This document shows positions 46,576 to 57,841 of a stretch of DNA of 64,000 bases, piece by piece. Positions within the stretch are counted from its first letter, which is position 1; each line of letters starts with the position of its first letter. The position numbers and the translations under genes were made by a program. The notes under the pieces were generated by a model. It was not told where the DNA came from, searched no databases, and saw nothing but the letters and a program-made list of their open reading frames with translations. Source of the stretch: Pagrus major (lineage: Eukaryota > Chordata > Actinopteri > Spariformes > Sparidae); the NCBI RefSeq assembly GCF_040436345.1, contig NC_133215.1, forward strand, positions 18,297,306 to 18,361,305, written 5' to 3'.

Positions 46576-47310
46576 CATGTGTGGAATGTAACTAAATACA
46601 TTTACTCGAGTACTGTACTTAAAGGGTAACGCCACCAATTTTACACATTCAAGTGTGTTTACAGGTCTCGGAGAGTACTACTGCATATGGGAAGGGAAAA
46701 GTAGCATAAAGTCTTTTGTGGCTCCAGAGGAAGCTGCGTAATCTGATAAACTGTCTCCAGTGATGTCACTCAGTGGCTAAGTTGCATTGTGGGCAATGTA
46801 GGCGCTAGATTTTGAAAAGGAATAAAATAAAAAAGGCGATATCTCTGGTTTATCGATTTTGTTCATTTGTTTTTTAACTTTGAGTCCGACATGAGTCCAA
46901 CAATGCTATATTAGTGCAATGCTAGACCAGTGGACTAACCTGTCGCCTACATTACCCACAATGCAACTAATCCACTCAGTGACACCATGGAGGCAATTTA
47001 TCAGATTGCATGCAGCTTCCTCTGGAGCCACAAAATACTTTATACTACTTTTTTTTCACATATGCAGTAGTACTACCCAACACCTGTAAACACACTTTAA
47101 AGTGTAAAATTAGTGGAGGTACCCTTTAAGAACAATTTTGAGGTACTTGTACCATTATTGCACAAGTATTTACATTTTCTTCTACTTTATACTTCCACTC
47201 CAATACATTCTGGAGTCAAATATTGTACTTCTTACTCCAAGACATTTATTTGATGAGTTGAGTAACTATGCAGATGGCATGCTGCATCAGAGCCGAAGTA
47301 GTGCATTTTT
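46576..47310. mobile_element. hAT-like element interrupted by a MITE
   Basis: The left end CATGTGTGGAATGTAACTAA with TTTACTCGAGTACTGTAC and, after the insert, ACAATTTTGAGGTACTTGTA and TACTTCCACTCCAATACATT belong to the same family as 35102-35571, in inverse orientation. The right limit is uncertain. The insert occupies 46619-47129. Confidence 0.7.
46619..47129. mobile_element. Long fold-back TTAA-type MITE
   Basis: TTAA at 46619-46622 and 47126-47129. Both arms, roughly 185-190 bp each, are inverted copies of each other. They share TACTACTGCATATG, TTGTGGCTCCAGAGGAAGCT and TTGCATTGTGGG in order, and most positions match. There is no coding capacity. A transcript through it would form a long hairpin. 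Confidence 0.88.
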
Positions 47311-47562
47311 TCATTCATTTACTTTATTGGCAATCTGATAAAAAAAAACATTGATTCAGATAATCAAACAAAATGCTGAATATCAGATCCATAATTGCTC
47401 ATAGTGTAGCCTACTACACATGTAACTATATGTAAATTTACTTGTATTTGTACTTTGGATACTTAATTATATTTAAAGCCAGAAATAAGATGAGAGATTG
47501 TTGTGCCATAGATTGCTCAAAAAATAAATAAATTACAGTACAGCCACTAACAACCCTGACCC

Positions 47563-47598
47563 TGACCCTGACCCGACTAACAACTTGGGTCAGGGTCA
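47563..47598. repeat. Perfect 12-bp hairpin
   Basis: TGACCCTGACCC at 47563-47574 and GGGTCAGGGTCA at 47587-47598 are perfect inverse copies around a 12-nt loop. It is preceded by another ACCCTGACCC unit. Function unknown. Confidence 0.8.
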
Positions 47599-47599
47599 C

Positions 47600-50460
47600 A
47601 CACTTGGCCCAGTTTTTTTGAGAATAAAGGCAATAGAGTTTTAAATATTATTGAAATATACAAAATAAGACTTAAAGACTTTTACTTAAATACTATTCGT
47701 ATGAGTGACTTTCACTTATACCAAAGTCATCCTTGAGCATGAAACCCTTTTACAGAAGTATGACTTTTGAATACTTTTTACAATACTGTACACAAGTTGC
47801 ATATATTTCACAGGGAGGAAAAACTACTAAATTGTCTTAATTTGCGTATTAATTCCCCATGATTAAATATCAGTCAAACATTTGTAAGTTACAAATCACT
47901 GATGACACAAACAAAACAAAAAAGATAAAAACATGCACAATGGTGTCACAGAGAACATTTTCATTGTGCAAACCTTTGACATGTGGCATTAGATGGGATG
48001 TGTGACATTGAGACATCACAATGAGTGACTTGTATATGTTATCTTATTCTTTCAGTCTGAAATCTCATCATCATAAGTTAGCTGATTTAATTTTATATGA
48101 TCACATTAAAGTGTATACACTGCACTACATCTCTGGGTCTTGTCAGTTCAGACATAAACTGTCAGAAAGCAATATATTAGTTATGTCCAAAAATGTCATC
48201 AACACATACCTTTTGCAACTATACAAATTGCTTCAGTGTCACTTTTTACTGAAGCTGTATCCCAAATGCCTGACTTTACTGGATTATCAGCTTCCTCTGA
48301 CTAGATTTTGAGATGCTTAAATAAGTGGGTCAATAGCTAAACTCTTAATTCAACTTCCCCTCTGCACAAAATCACAATAATATACTTCATTAGATTATCC
48401 ACACCAGGCAGTGATTTTATTTATAACTGCTTATTAAACAAGTTAGGTTCAAGTGTACTTGAGATCACATACAGGCAAGAGTCAGAAGCAGACAGGCCGG
48501 AAATAAACAGGAAAACATATCCAAAAGGAGCATAATCAGATCGGCAAAAGTCCAAAAAATCAGGCTGCAGTTTATAACAGGCCAAAAGTGGGAGGCAGAG
48601 AATATAGCTGGCAATATCACTGAACAACAGACAGTCTGGTGGGAAAAGAAGGGGTGTGTTGGTACAAATACTACTAAGCTGATCATGATGAATAGGTGTA
48701 CAGATGAATTTGGTGGTGGTGAATGGTGGGAACACTGCAGTTATGGCAGGTAAGAGGTGGGAGTGGCTGAAAAAAGAAGCAGACATGGGATTAAGAACTG
48801 GCTTATGTTGTAACGTACTTCACCAGGTACTTTCCCTCCTGACTGTCAAAACTACTTTACATCTTCATCTCTCAACACCAGCTAAAGTTGAAAGGCCCTC
48901 TTAATTCCCCTTTCATCGAACTATTATTATAAACACAGAGACTGTGTTTTTTCTGAAGCTCTGGTGAATGATGCACATAACATTTACAAACCTCCATATT
49001 TAAATGTTAGAGCATCGATGGTATGACTTCATGATTCCGCCAATATCTGTAATCGATTTCAATTGGTAATAAATAACAGCAATTGGCAAATTTAGTTGAG
49101 TTTCTTTAGAAATAAACAACAACACAGCTAAAGCAGACCTTGAGATAAACTGAATAGTCCTTGCCAAGAGCAACAGCACTAATATGATGGATTTTGAGAT
49201 TGCACTGCTAATAGCTTGGCCAGGAACAGCAATATCATGTTGTTGTTGGCTCTGGTCTTAATCACTTTTGGTGATTAGGGAGAGATGTACAGCAGACAAA
49301 TGTTTTTCCTGGAAATGATACAATGAAATACTGTTTAACGATGGGGTAATGCTGCACTGAGATTACACTTTGTCCGTAATGTCAGCTGCCAATGAGGGAG
49401 TACACTTTACAGCCGTGACCAATAGTGTGCACCTTTGTCCAAGAGGTGGCAATGTTCTCCCACTGACAATCTAATCTGACCCTGCAGGTACGTTGTCAGC
49501 CACAACCCAACTAAGAAACACTGTATGAAATTTGGTTTTCCGAATTGTATTTTTCAGGACATTATGTTTTCTCCATCATCAAACAGTAAAAAGACCTCCC
49601 TGAAAACTGATAAGGTCTTGCAGAAGAGAGTGGAGTGGACAATCACACAGTGTTTATGTGTCTCTTCCAGACATATCTTTTTTAGAAACAGCATTTGGTG
49701 AGTTATTTTGTATGCCCTGTCAAGAGACAAAATCAGAGATAATATCTGACCGCTGGTTGAAACTAATGTGGAGTCGAATCTAAAATGTCAGGTAGCGCAA
49801 ATATCAAATCAAACATATTGTGTTTGGTTGCCATTTTCATACAAATTTTCGTCATTATGGCAACTGTATTCTTTTTTTTTTATTGCTGGCTTCTCTACAT
49901 AGCCACAATAAATGAACGCAACTTTTATGATTTAAGCACTGAATTATGTTCTTTCACCTTCCCTAAACACTACTCACTAACTATAAAATTACAACAAAAT
50001 AATTGTAAAAATTTGGACTAAGAGAGATTCTAGCAGACTTCTGCTTTGTAATGACACAATTTATTCACAACCATTGTCTAAATATTTTAGATGAAAAAAA
50101 ACGTACACGATGAAAATGTTTTTTGAAGAAGCAGGCGCACACATGACTTTTATTATTTTATTGCACATGTAACCTGTTTTTATTACAGTTCTTTACATAA
50201 TTCCTGCTGCACATTTGAAATACAAGTAATTTAATTGCATACAACAAGAACTCCTCTAAAGTAAGCAGACATATGATTTTTAACATATAGTGTAAAGTAT
50301 AGGTTTGTGTCAAACTATAAATTACTTAATCACAGCTGCCACAAAATTCTTTCTCATGAAGCAAAACTAACTCCTGGTGCTCCGTCAGTGCAGTACATGC
50401 TTTCACTTTGAACCTAACATAAAAGGTCCTTCTTTACATCTGGGTCAAATCTGTGAGGGT
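47600..50460. other. Intergenic stretch without recognised features
   Basis: AT-rich sequence with scattered short open frames that show no homology, conserved motif or splice context. A minus-strand AATAAA near 50178 could end the chemokine transcript that starts at 51593. Confidence 0.5.
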
Positions 50461-50467
50461 CTGTTCT

Positions 50468-51593
50468 TCAAGGTGCCTGCCTACAGGGAGAAATATGTAC
50501 ATTGTTATAGGTTGAAGAGTAAGCAGTCACTTACACAAATATGATCACAATGAAATGAATCAAAAATATGAATTTTTGTCATGACAAAATTTTAAATTCA
50601 ATGCTGTGGCTTGAAATGGGGTGTGAAGCTTTTAAACTGTAATTTCAAATTTGTTGTTTTTCCAGTTTGGTTGTTTATGGTTAAGACTTTGGCTCCATTA
50701 GTGTCGGGAAGGAAGCCATTGCCTCTGGTTTTCAATAACAAGCTCGCCCTACTCATTTAGCCAGTTAATGACTCATAGTTAGTCAGTTTTCTGGCAGAGT
50801 AAATGTTGAAGATAAACTTAAATTCTCTTCTGCAAACTTCCTCATCCTTTCCTGTAAACACGATGAACAAATGTTTATACTACTGCCATAGAAAAGGCAA
50901 AGGTGCCTATCAGTCGACACTAAAGTAATAAAACCCTGAACGTGAGGAATTCAAAATCTTCCTGTTCAAACAGTGTCTCTTCTCGTGCCAACCTATTCAC
51001 CCATTCATAAAAATATAATGAAAGTGGACTTACTCAACCTGTCTCCTCGCAAGCACTTTTTGGACCCAGGGGGCATCAGGGTCCAGACAAATCTTTTGCC
51101 CATTCTTTTTCAGAGTGGCACTGCATCAAAGACAGGTCAGAAACATCAGACACAGCAATAAGACGTTATATTATTACTCCTGACCTATTGAGACAGGTAA
51201 TCACTTCCGGCTTCTTTCAAGTGTTTTGAGAGGATCAATTAACAAAACAACTGTTGAACTTTGAACCTACAACTTACATAATCTCAATTTCGTTGCAGTG
51301 AGAGCTGACAGGGTTCACCTCCACCTGTCCTATGTGACGTCCAATGGGCTTTCTCTCCTTTGTGATGCACTGACATCGCAGAATAACTCCTTGATCCCCC
51401 AGACTGATACCTGAGGTAGTGAGAGGTCAGAGAAGGATATCTGGTTAAACACACTGCTGATTTCAGTTCACAAAGTGTCTGCACAGAACATGCTGGCAAC
51501 AAAGAGTAAGACATAAAATGCACATTTATGATTAGACTCACCCTCTGGGATTGTCAGGAAAACCAGGAGTGCCACGATAGTGATAATGGACAT
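50468..51593 (-). CDS. CXCL8-like CXC chemokine (paralogue 1)
   Basis: Predicted secreted chemokine that attracts leukocytes through CXCR receptors. Four exons in the standard CXC layout: 51593-51542, 51410-51278, 51120-51034 and 50480-50468 (94 aa). Exon 1 gives a signal peptide (MSIITIVALLVFLTIPEG). The mature part has ILRCQC, the later cysteines in SSHCNE and KICLD, and the CXCL8-type signature CLDPDAPWVQKV. Exons 2 and 3 have the same lengths and phases (133 and 87 nt) as those of the paralogue at 56826. The donor GTAAGT after 51034 was preferred over GTTGAG five bases earlier because it restores the canonical phase. The residues before CXC read ILR instead of ELR. The exact CXCL8 sub-lineage is not assignable by eye. 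Confidence 0.88.
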
Positions 51594-54350
51594 TTCTGCT
51601 CTGAAGCTGAAGTCAGAGAAGCAATCTGCAGGAACTTCCGAGACTGGTGTGTGTCAGTGGACTGCAGACATTCATATAAAGCTCTTCCCTCCGCAGAAGC
51701 AAACTATGATGCAAGTCTGCTTTTTTTTTTCATTTTCATGTCTCCCTCCTTTGTTCATTCCAAGGAGCTTTTTTCATCACAACTTTGGAAGTTAAAGGAA
51801 GTGCTTGGCCAAAAGTGGTGGTACTGTTCTTGTAAATCTGCAGGAAACAATTCTCATTTATTTGTTATTTTGATTAATTTGAGCTATGATGACTAATAAA
51901 CTGAACAATACTAAAGAAACTAGAATACTTTTCTACAAGCTTCATTTTGTTTTTGCAGAATTGATGTTGGAATTGATATGTTTGTTCTTTTTAAAAGATT
52001 TGAATACCTGGGAAAGTAATTTTCCTAAGATGCAGGAAGGCATGTGGGATTGATTAAACTTGTATCTACGTACATTGCTGCAGTGGAGGTCACTTAGCAG
52101 GAGTTTATTTGGAATCTGTGCCAAACCACCAAATTGTATTTATCTTGGGTGTCTCCATCCTGGTGTATTTGGGCATTTTGAAACACTCTGTTTGCATTAA
52201 TGCTTTCCAGAATTCTTCCAACATCTCTGAGTAAATTAATTTCTTTTCTCCCTCTTAAACAGAAGTGTGCAGAAATAGAAAGATATGTTTTGGGTATAAT
52301 CCTGTCAAAGAACCAAAATAAGACAGTTTGTGACTTATAATTGATTTTAATGTAAAGATGTGCGGTGTAAAACTCAAGTTGAGGTTTAACAATCCCCTAG
52401 GTTTGCAAGAGTAAGTTTACAACTAAAGGTTCCATAGGGGAATGCTATGACAAGCCAGCAAGCTTGTCCCGGCATGACGCTTAGCGTCACAGGAACGCTG
52501 TTACAAACATGTGGAATGTAAACTCCAGCAGGGCCACCCACCCTCAGACAGATACCCCAACTCATAGTTTTGTGTGAGGGTTACAAAGCAGTCAATTTTC
52601 ACCCCCTCCTCCAGCTGTTAGTAAATCCCTGACATTTCCCGAAACCCCTCAGAGGCGAACGGCCTCAGATTCTCCTGCTGGCGCCTCTCACTTCCGTGTG
52701 TTGTATATCATTAGTACTGACAACAGTCCAACCACAGCCCAGCTGAAACTTATTGTTATTATATTTCAATGGAGCATGCATGTACTCAAGCAGCACAGTA
52801 GCGCTTAAAGTTCCAGCTTACCTCTGAGACACAAAGTAAAAGGAAAAAAACAAAAGAGTGGGCGATGATAAGTTCATGATTCATTCCTGGTTTTCCCAGC
52901 TCCTTTGTAGGTGGTATCGGTGTTTAGTGTGCATGTGCCTTTGTTTGCTTTGTAATCCACAGTTAACAAGGCAGTGATAGTGAATGTTATCAGGCAGAAT
53001 GCCATTCAAGACAGATCAACCTCTCTTTTACTGTACAGTATTATACTCTCCAACACTATAGTCTTGTATATATGCTATGGTATGGAATGCTATGAAATTC
53101 CTTAATCCACTATGCAATGTTATGTTATAACAATGCTAATGCAGGCAACATGTGCAACAACATAGAATTGACAAGACACCCTTTTTTTTTACACACAAAG
53201 CCAGTGGTAGAGCAAACAAAGCAATTCTTGTTAGGCGCTATTCTGTTTTTTTTCCACTTCTCTGATATTCTCTTGGCTCTAAACATACTTGTGTAGAGGT
53301 GGGTGGAGTGGTGCAGCTGATATTTATACTTTTTTCAACACTTTCTTACATAAAATTAGCACTGAACAAAAAGTGCAGCTGAGGCGGATAGTTTTGCAGA
53401 TAGTTTGTCACAAACCGAAGTATAAAAAATTGAAACTTTGACCTGATGAAAGCTCTTATCGGCAACATTTTCTCATCTCATCTAGAAGGAATCTCACAAC
53501 TCATCTCGAAGGAATGTCACAACTCAATGGCCAGATTAAATATTACTAAATAAGTTCCTGCAAAAGCGCAGATAAGTTAAACCTGAAGGTTTGTGCACAA
53601 AAACTACTTGGTTAGGATTAGGAAAACATCATGGCTTAGCTTAAAAAAAACCCAAAACTGTTTTGATCAGATAGAGTTGGTCCGACTTCTCGTGAAAAAT
53701 ACCATACCATACAATGCCACCAAATGGCTGAAAATGTCCCCAGGTGTCCTTAAAAATATCCAGTGGTGTGACTTGACTTGTGGTCGGCCATTTGGCAATC
53801 TTGTTGGCGTGCAATGACTCCACCAACACCCCCTCCACCCCATGATGTGAAAGGTGGTTAATATACTGGTGAACATGATATGCCATGTTTGGTACAATTG
53901 TCAACCTTGGACGTTATCTGTGGTTTGCAGAAACGTGAACTGCTAACATAATATCCTGGAGATTAGGCTGAATCTCAAGGGATCACCAAGAAAATTAAGA
54001 TTCTTCTGTATCTCTGAATTTAATCGCAGTGCATCCAATATTTGTTGAGTTAGAGCAAAGTGGACTACTTACTAACTAACTTTGCCTCTCTTTACCGTCA
54101 CCCCTCTTAGATTTATAATAACATGCTATTACCTTGAATGATACACCATGAGCAGGAAGATGCTGGGTCACTTTAGTTTAGTCTGGGTTTGAATATTTAC
54201 CACATTTAAGTGGATTTTCTCTGGTAACTATGAAAGTTTTCGATGAGATCAAGGGGAAGTTTTAGATATCCAAACATCTATGTATCATGCTGTCAAAAAA
54301 GATTTCATCATACGTCCTCTCATGATCCCATGAAGCTACGGGGCCTGTTC

Positions 54351-54355
<5 letters not shown>

Positions 54356-54390
<35 letters not shown>

Positions 54391-54407
54391 ATGTGTGTGT
54401 CTGTGTG
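54356..54407. repeat. (TG)n microsatellite
   Basis: About 17 uninterrupted TG units, followed by CATG and a further interrupted TG run. Confidence 0.9.
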
Positions 54408-55435
54408 AAATTGACCCTGATTTACAAAAAATTAAATCATGCAATTCAGAATTAAATGAAAGGAATTAAAGTGTTCGCGATTTGTCTTTGCCATTGTTAT
54501 GAACATGAAAACCTGAAATGTGGTAAATGCACACATCCTAAACACTTCTCTCTTCATTGTATTTTCCATTGTAAAAATAATCTGATATTACCACCGCACA
54601 GATAAAATTTGGGGGGAGACCAATAGATGACAGTGGGTCATATGTTTCCGAACTCATGTTCATCACACGCCGCCAGTCGTGGAATTTTTATTTGTCTCAC
54701 CACATACAAGTCCACCACCATCACATTAAAACAGAAACTCCCCAGCGAAGTTTATCACGTGCTATCTTTAACCAAAACATAACTTTCAGCCTGTCTTCGA
54801 TGTATCTTTATTCCTCTTTAATAGAAAATGACTAAAACTCCTCACAGACAAAAAACTGTCTGTCAGCACATATTAGTGGGGCAACAACTGAAGAGTTAAT
54901 ATGTCAAAACCACAAGATTACCCCTGATTGTTCATAAGTTACTCCATACTTCCTTCTGTTTTGAGAAAGTGGCTGACGTGACGTGATGACTGCAGGCAGA
55001 TGTGTTCGAGCTTGTTGAGATTGTGTCATTTTTTTAGCCGGCCGTTGCAATAGGAATGTTACATGCATGAGCCAGCATACAGTATACATGACCTTTTTGA
55101 TGAGTGTCATCAATACCCTGCAATAATGTGCTTTTAATCAGGGATGCATTGGAAATCAAACGTTTCTCTTTGTACCTTCATACCTATTGTTAATTATTTA
55201 TTATTTTATTACTAAAAAGTTGTACTCTTATCTGGAGAGGAGTTGATGTCAGACACCATGTTACTTTCTGTATCTTTCTAATACACAGTATTCACCTTGA
55301 TTAACTACATCAGTTAGGTAGCTGACTGACCTTTACTTAGCTTTAAGAGCAACGAATATAGCAGTGCATGCAGGGCAGTGTTTGAAATTGTTATTGTGGT
55401 TTAGTATGAATCAACATTCTTAACACAAAACCACA

Positions 55436-55640
55436 GGACATCTGGACCCATGTTAGTGGCCTCAAAATGAGATATTTTTGAAGAGACATCTGACATGTTC
55501 CTGTCTTGTTAGTGGCTACAAAATCTGAGATATTTGACGAGACATTGGGACATTTTCCAGCCTTGTTAGTGACTACAAAATCAGATCATTTTACTGAGAC
55601 TTCAAGACATTTTCCATCTGTGTTAGTGGCAACAAAACTT
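55436..55640. repeat. Diverged tandem repeat, unit about 57-60 bp
   Basis: About three and a half units, each with GACAT-TT or GACATCTGG, then TTGTTAGTGGCTACAAAATC, then GAGATATTT and a GAGACA end. Units differ at many positions, so the array is old. Confidence 0.75.
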
Positions 55641-56531
55641 GAACCATAAGCACAGCATTGTTACACCATAAAATTAAAAAATTGAACCTTATGAAATTGC
55701 AAGTTCCAACATAAATAAATGCAAAGTTTCAACGCATCCATGGTTTGTAAAAAATATACATTGCCAACATTTATCATGGGGATTGGGTTGACACCTGTGC
55801 AGAAAAAGAATAAAAGAAAAGTCACAAATACCAAGCACAAACCTAAGCTAAGAGACACATATAGAGAAATACACAAGACAAGAGAAAAATGTAGAAAAAA
55901 TATGTACAAATATACAAACCAATGCACAAGCATACAGAGAAAGCATTCAGCAACCAGTCGTCACCCAGAGCAAGAAAAATTAACTTTAGGCAAAAGAGCA
56001 GCCGCCTTGAGTTTTACTTTTGGCCCGTGGTACTGTGAAGAGGTTGTGATTGGAAGACATGAGAGGCTGTTCATTTGTGTAAGGGTTTAGTAGTTCAGAA
56101 ATGTAGACAGCAGCTAAGCTGTGCAGTGCCTTTTAAGTGATTTAAAGAATCTTAAATCAGTTCTGAACTTCACTGGCAGTGAATGCAGCAATGTGAAATA
56201 GGAGCCATGTGAATGGACTTTCCCCTCTCCTTCCTGACTGTGACATTTATGACAAAACGTGAAGGGACAATCATCAGCCACTCATTCAGAGATTGCATGG
56301 TTGTTCATTTTATTGCACGCAGTCAATGAATCAGCTGTCAGTTGATCAACAGATAATCCATGAGCAAATGTTTAATGAACTGTTAACAGCAATGTCTAAT
56401 TTTCAAAGAATGTTTCTCAAGCATTCCTGTCACATCAAATATTTCAGATTTTTAGTCACTGTATTTTTCCAAATGTAACTCTGTATTAGTGACAAGCACC
56501 TAACCATGAATCCTCTTGATTTCTTATGGTG

Positions 56532-56540
56532 TAAATTCCC
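56532..56540 (-). promoter_or_regulatory. NF-kB-like site upstream of chemokine paralogue 2
   Basis: On the minus strand GGGAATTTA, a partial match to the kB consensus GGGRNNYYCC. The IL-8 promoter of mammals has a kB site, which makes the position plausible, but the match is imperfect. Confidence 0.35.
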
Positions 56541-56558
56541 GCTCTGCTGCTGACAATC

Positions 56559-56576
56559 CCAGGTTGCGCAACCTGG
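56559..56576. promoter_or_regulatory. 18-bp palindrome with C/EBP core
   Basis: CCAGGTTGCGCAACCTGG is a perfect palindrome whose centre TTGCGCAA is the optimal C/EBP site. It lies 35 bp upstream of the TATA box of the downstream chemokine gene. Confidence 0.7.
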
Positions 56577-56588
56577 CTGAGCGTGCCA

Positions 56589-56595
56589 TGACTCA
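56589..56595. promoter_or_regulatory. AP-1 site
   Basis: A perfect TGACTCA between the C/EBP palindrome and the TATA box. Confidence 0.6.
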
Positions 56596-56610
56596 CTTCC
56601 AGGAGGCAGC

Positions 56611-56618
56611 TATATAAA
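56611..56618 (+). promoter_or_regulatory. TATA box of chemokine paralogue 2
   Basis: TATATAAA is placed so that transcription would begin near 56640, about 185 nt before the ATG. Confidence 0.75.
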
Positions 56619-56825
56619 GAGAGACTCTCCTCTTCAGCGCTATATTCAAACAGCAGAGCGAGAAGGCAGCTGAACCAAGAAAAGGAAAAGCTGAGGAGAG
56701 AGGAAACTAAGCAAAAGAAAAAAGCTGAACGAGAAACATCTTCTTTGCTTTACTTCATCAGACAACTTTCTGAAAGACGCTCTTATTCTTTAGTGTTAAT
56801 TGTTGCAGAGTTTGTAAAAGGCACA

Positions 56826-57491
56826 ATGATGAGCAGCAGAGTCTTCGTTGTCTCTATTGTGGGGCTCCTGGCCTTCCTCGCCATCAGTGAAGGTAAGATC
56901 TCGCTATTCGAACTCTCACTACTTTACCACATTCTGTTGTCAGTGCATCAAAAGTCATGAGTATAGACTGTTGCACTTTGTGACCATGTGACACCTGTCT
57001 CCTAACAGCGATGAGTCTGAGAAGCCTGGGAGTGGAGCTGCACTGCCGCTGCATCCAAACAGAGAGCAAACCCATCGGCCGCCACATTGAGAAGGTGGAG
57101 CTGATTCCTGCTAACTCCCACTGCGAGGAGACCGAGATCATGTAAGACCTGATTTCAAAAACTCCATCCCTGATGGTGTTGATACTTTGAGAGTTTGTTG
57201 TCACCACTTATCAACTTGTTCTGACTGTTTCTCGCTTGGTGTTGCAGTGCCACTCTGAAGAGGACAGGCCAAGAGGTTTGCCTGGACCCCGAGGCTCCCT
57301 GGGTGAAGAAAGTGATTCAGAAGATCATGTCCAAGTAAGTACATGTCAAACATACAGTATAAGGGCACCCAAACACACTTATAGTCTACTTTTCTTAACT
57401 GCATAATGTGACAGAAAATGCCAGCGTTCCCTTTTGATACACAAATTAACTCTTCTTTTCTGTTTCTTTTTTCAGCAGCAGAAGACGCTGA
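56826..57491 (+). CDS. cxcl8: CXCL8-like (interleukin-8-like) chemokine (paralogue 2)
   Basis: Predicted secreted inflammatory CXC chemokine. Four exons: 56826-56892, 57009-57141, 57248-57334 and 57476-57491 (100 aa). Exon 1 encodes a signal peptide (MMSSRVFVVSIVGLLAFLAI). The mature protein begins AMSLRSLGVELHCRC. It continues with ESKPIGRHIEKVELIP, cysteine 3 in NSHCEE and CLDPEAPWVKKVIQKIM, which are CXCL8 signatures of fish. The residues before CXC are ELH, one base change from ELR. The tandem ATGATG start leaves the first or second methionine open. The upstream promoter has C/EBP, AP-1 and TATA elements, and the 3'UTR has AU-rich elements, as expected of a rapidly induced cytokine. The symbol is used in the family sense; sub-lineage is not resolved. 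Confidence 0.9.
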
Positions 57492-57667
57492 GCAGACTGG
57501 ATGAGATGTGCTTCATGAGACTGAGCCATTTACTGGATCGACCAAAGAAAACCAAAGACCAAAAAGTATTGATGAGCTGATTTGATATAGCTCATTTTTT
57601 AATGTCCCGATCATCTGTTGAAAATGACAACAGATTCTACCCGCTCAGAGTATGTTTGTATCAAACA

Positions 57668-57669
57668 TG

Positions 57670-57704
<35 letters not shown>

Positions 57705-57780
57705 GTTTGTTTGTATGTCGCTTATGTGTGTTACTGTTCTATAACTTATATCTTAAAAATATTTATTGGTGTATTTATGA
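57668..57780 (+). promoter_or_regulatory. AU-rich element in chemokine 3'UTR
   Basis: Contains the nonamer TTATTTATT (57670-57678), an (ATT)n run, and further ATTTA pentamers at 57761-57765 and 57773-57777. Such elements mark cytokine mRNAs for rapid decay. Confidence 0.65.
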
Positions 57781-57835
57781 AACATAAATGTATCTGGAAT
57801 CTGGATTCAGGAGTTGCTCTGACAATCTATTGATT

Positions 57836-57841
57836 AATAAA
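57836..57841 (+). terminator. Poly(A) signal of chemokine paralogue 2
   Basis: AATAAA lies 345 nt after the stop codon, followed by T-rich sequence. Confidence 0.7.

Larger units (their letters stand above)
51594..56531. other. Intergenic region between the two chemokine genes
   Basis: About 5 kb with no recognised exon. A weak TATA-like TTTATATG on the minus strand lies at about 51673-51680, upstream of paralogue 1. Otherwise it holds a GT microsatellite (54356-54407), a diverged tandem repeat (55436-55640) and short unsupported open frames. Confidence 0.5.

Noticed and set aside
48421-48786. 121-codon minus-strand open frame
   Set aside because: Low-complexity hydrophobic and serine-rich translation, no splice context, no homology recognised, no nearby promoter signal.
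45800-50460. TOMM5 and FRMPD1, expected beside fbxo10 from human synteny
   Set aside because: Searched by eye for the short TOMM5 protein and for FERM/PDZ motifs; nothing matched in this interval.
51034-51039. Alternative GTTGAG donor for exon 3 of the minus-strand chemokine gene
   Set aside because: It gives a non-canonical phase and a different tail. GTAAGT five bases later restores the 87-nt exon shared with the paralogue.
55436-55640. CRISPR-like array
   Set aside because: Units are directly adjacent and diverged, with no spacer structure, and the genome is eukaryotic.
55719-56090. 123-codon plus-strand open frame rich in lysine
   Set aside because: AT-rich composition explains it; no homology; it lies next to a tandem repeat.
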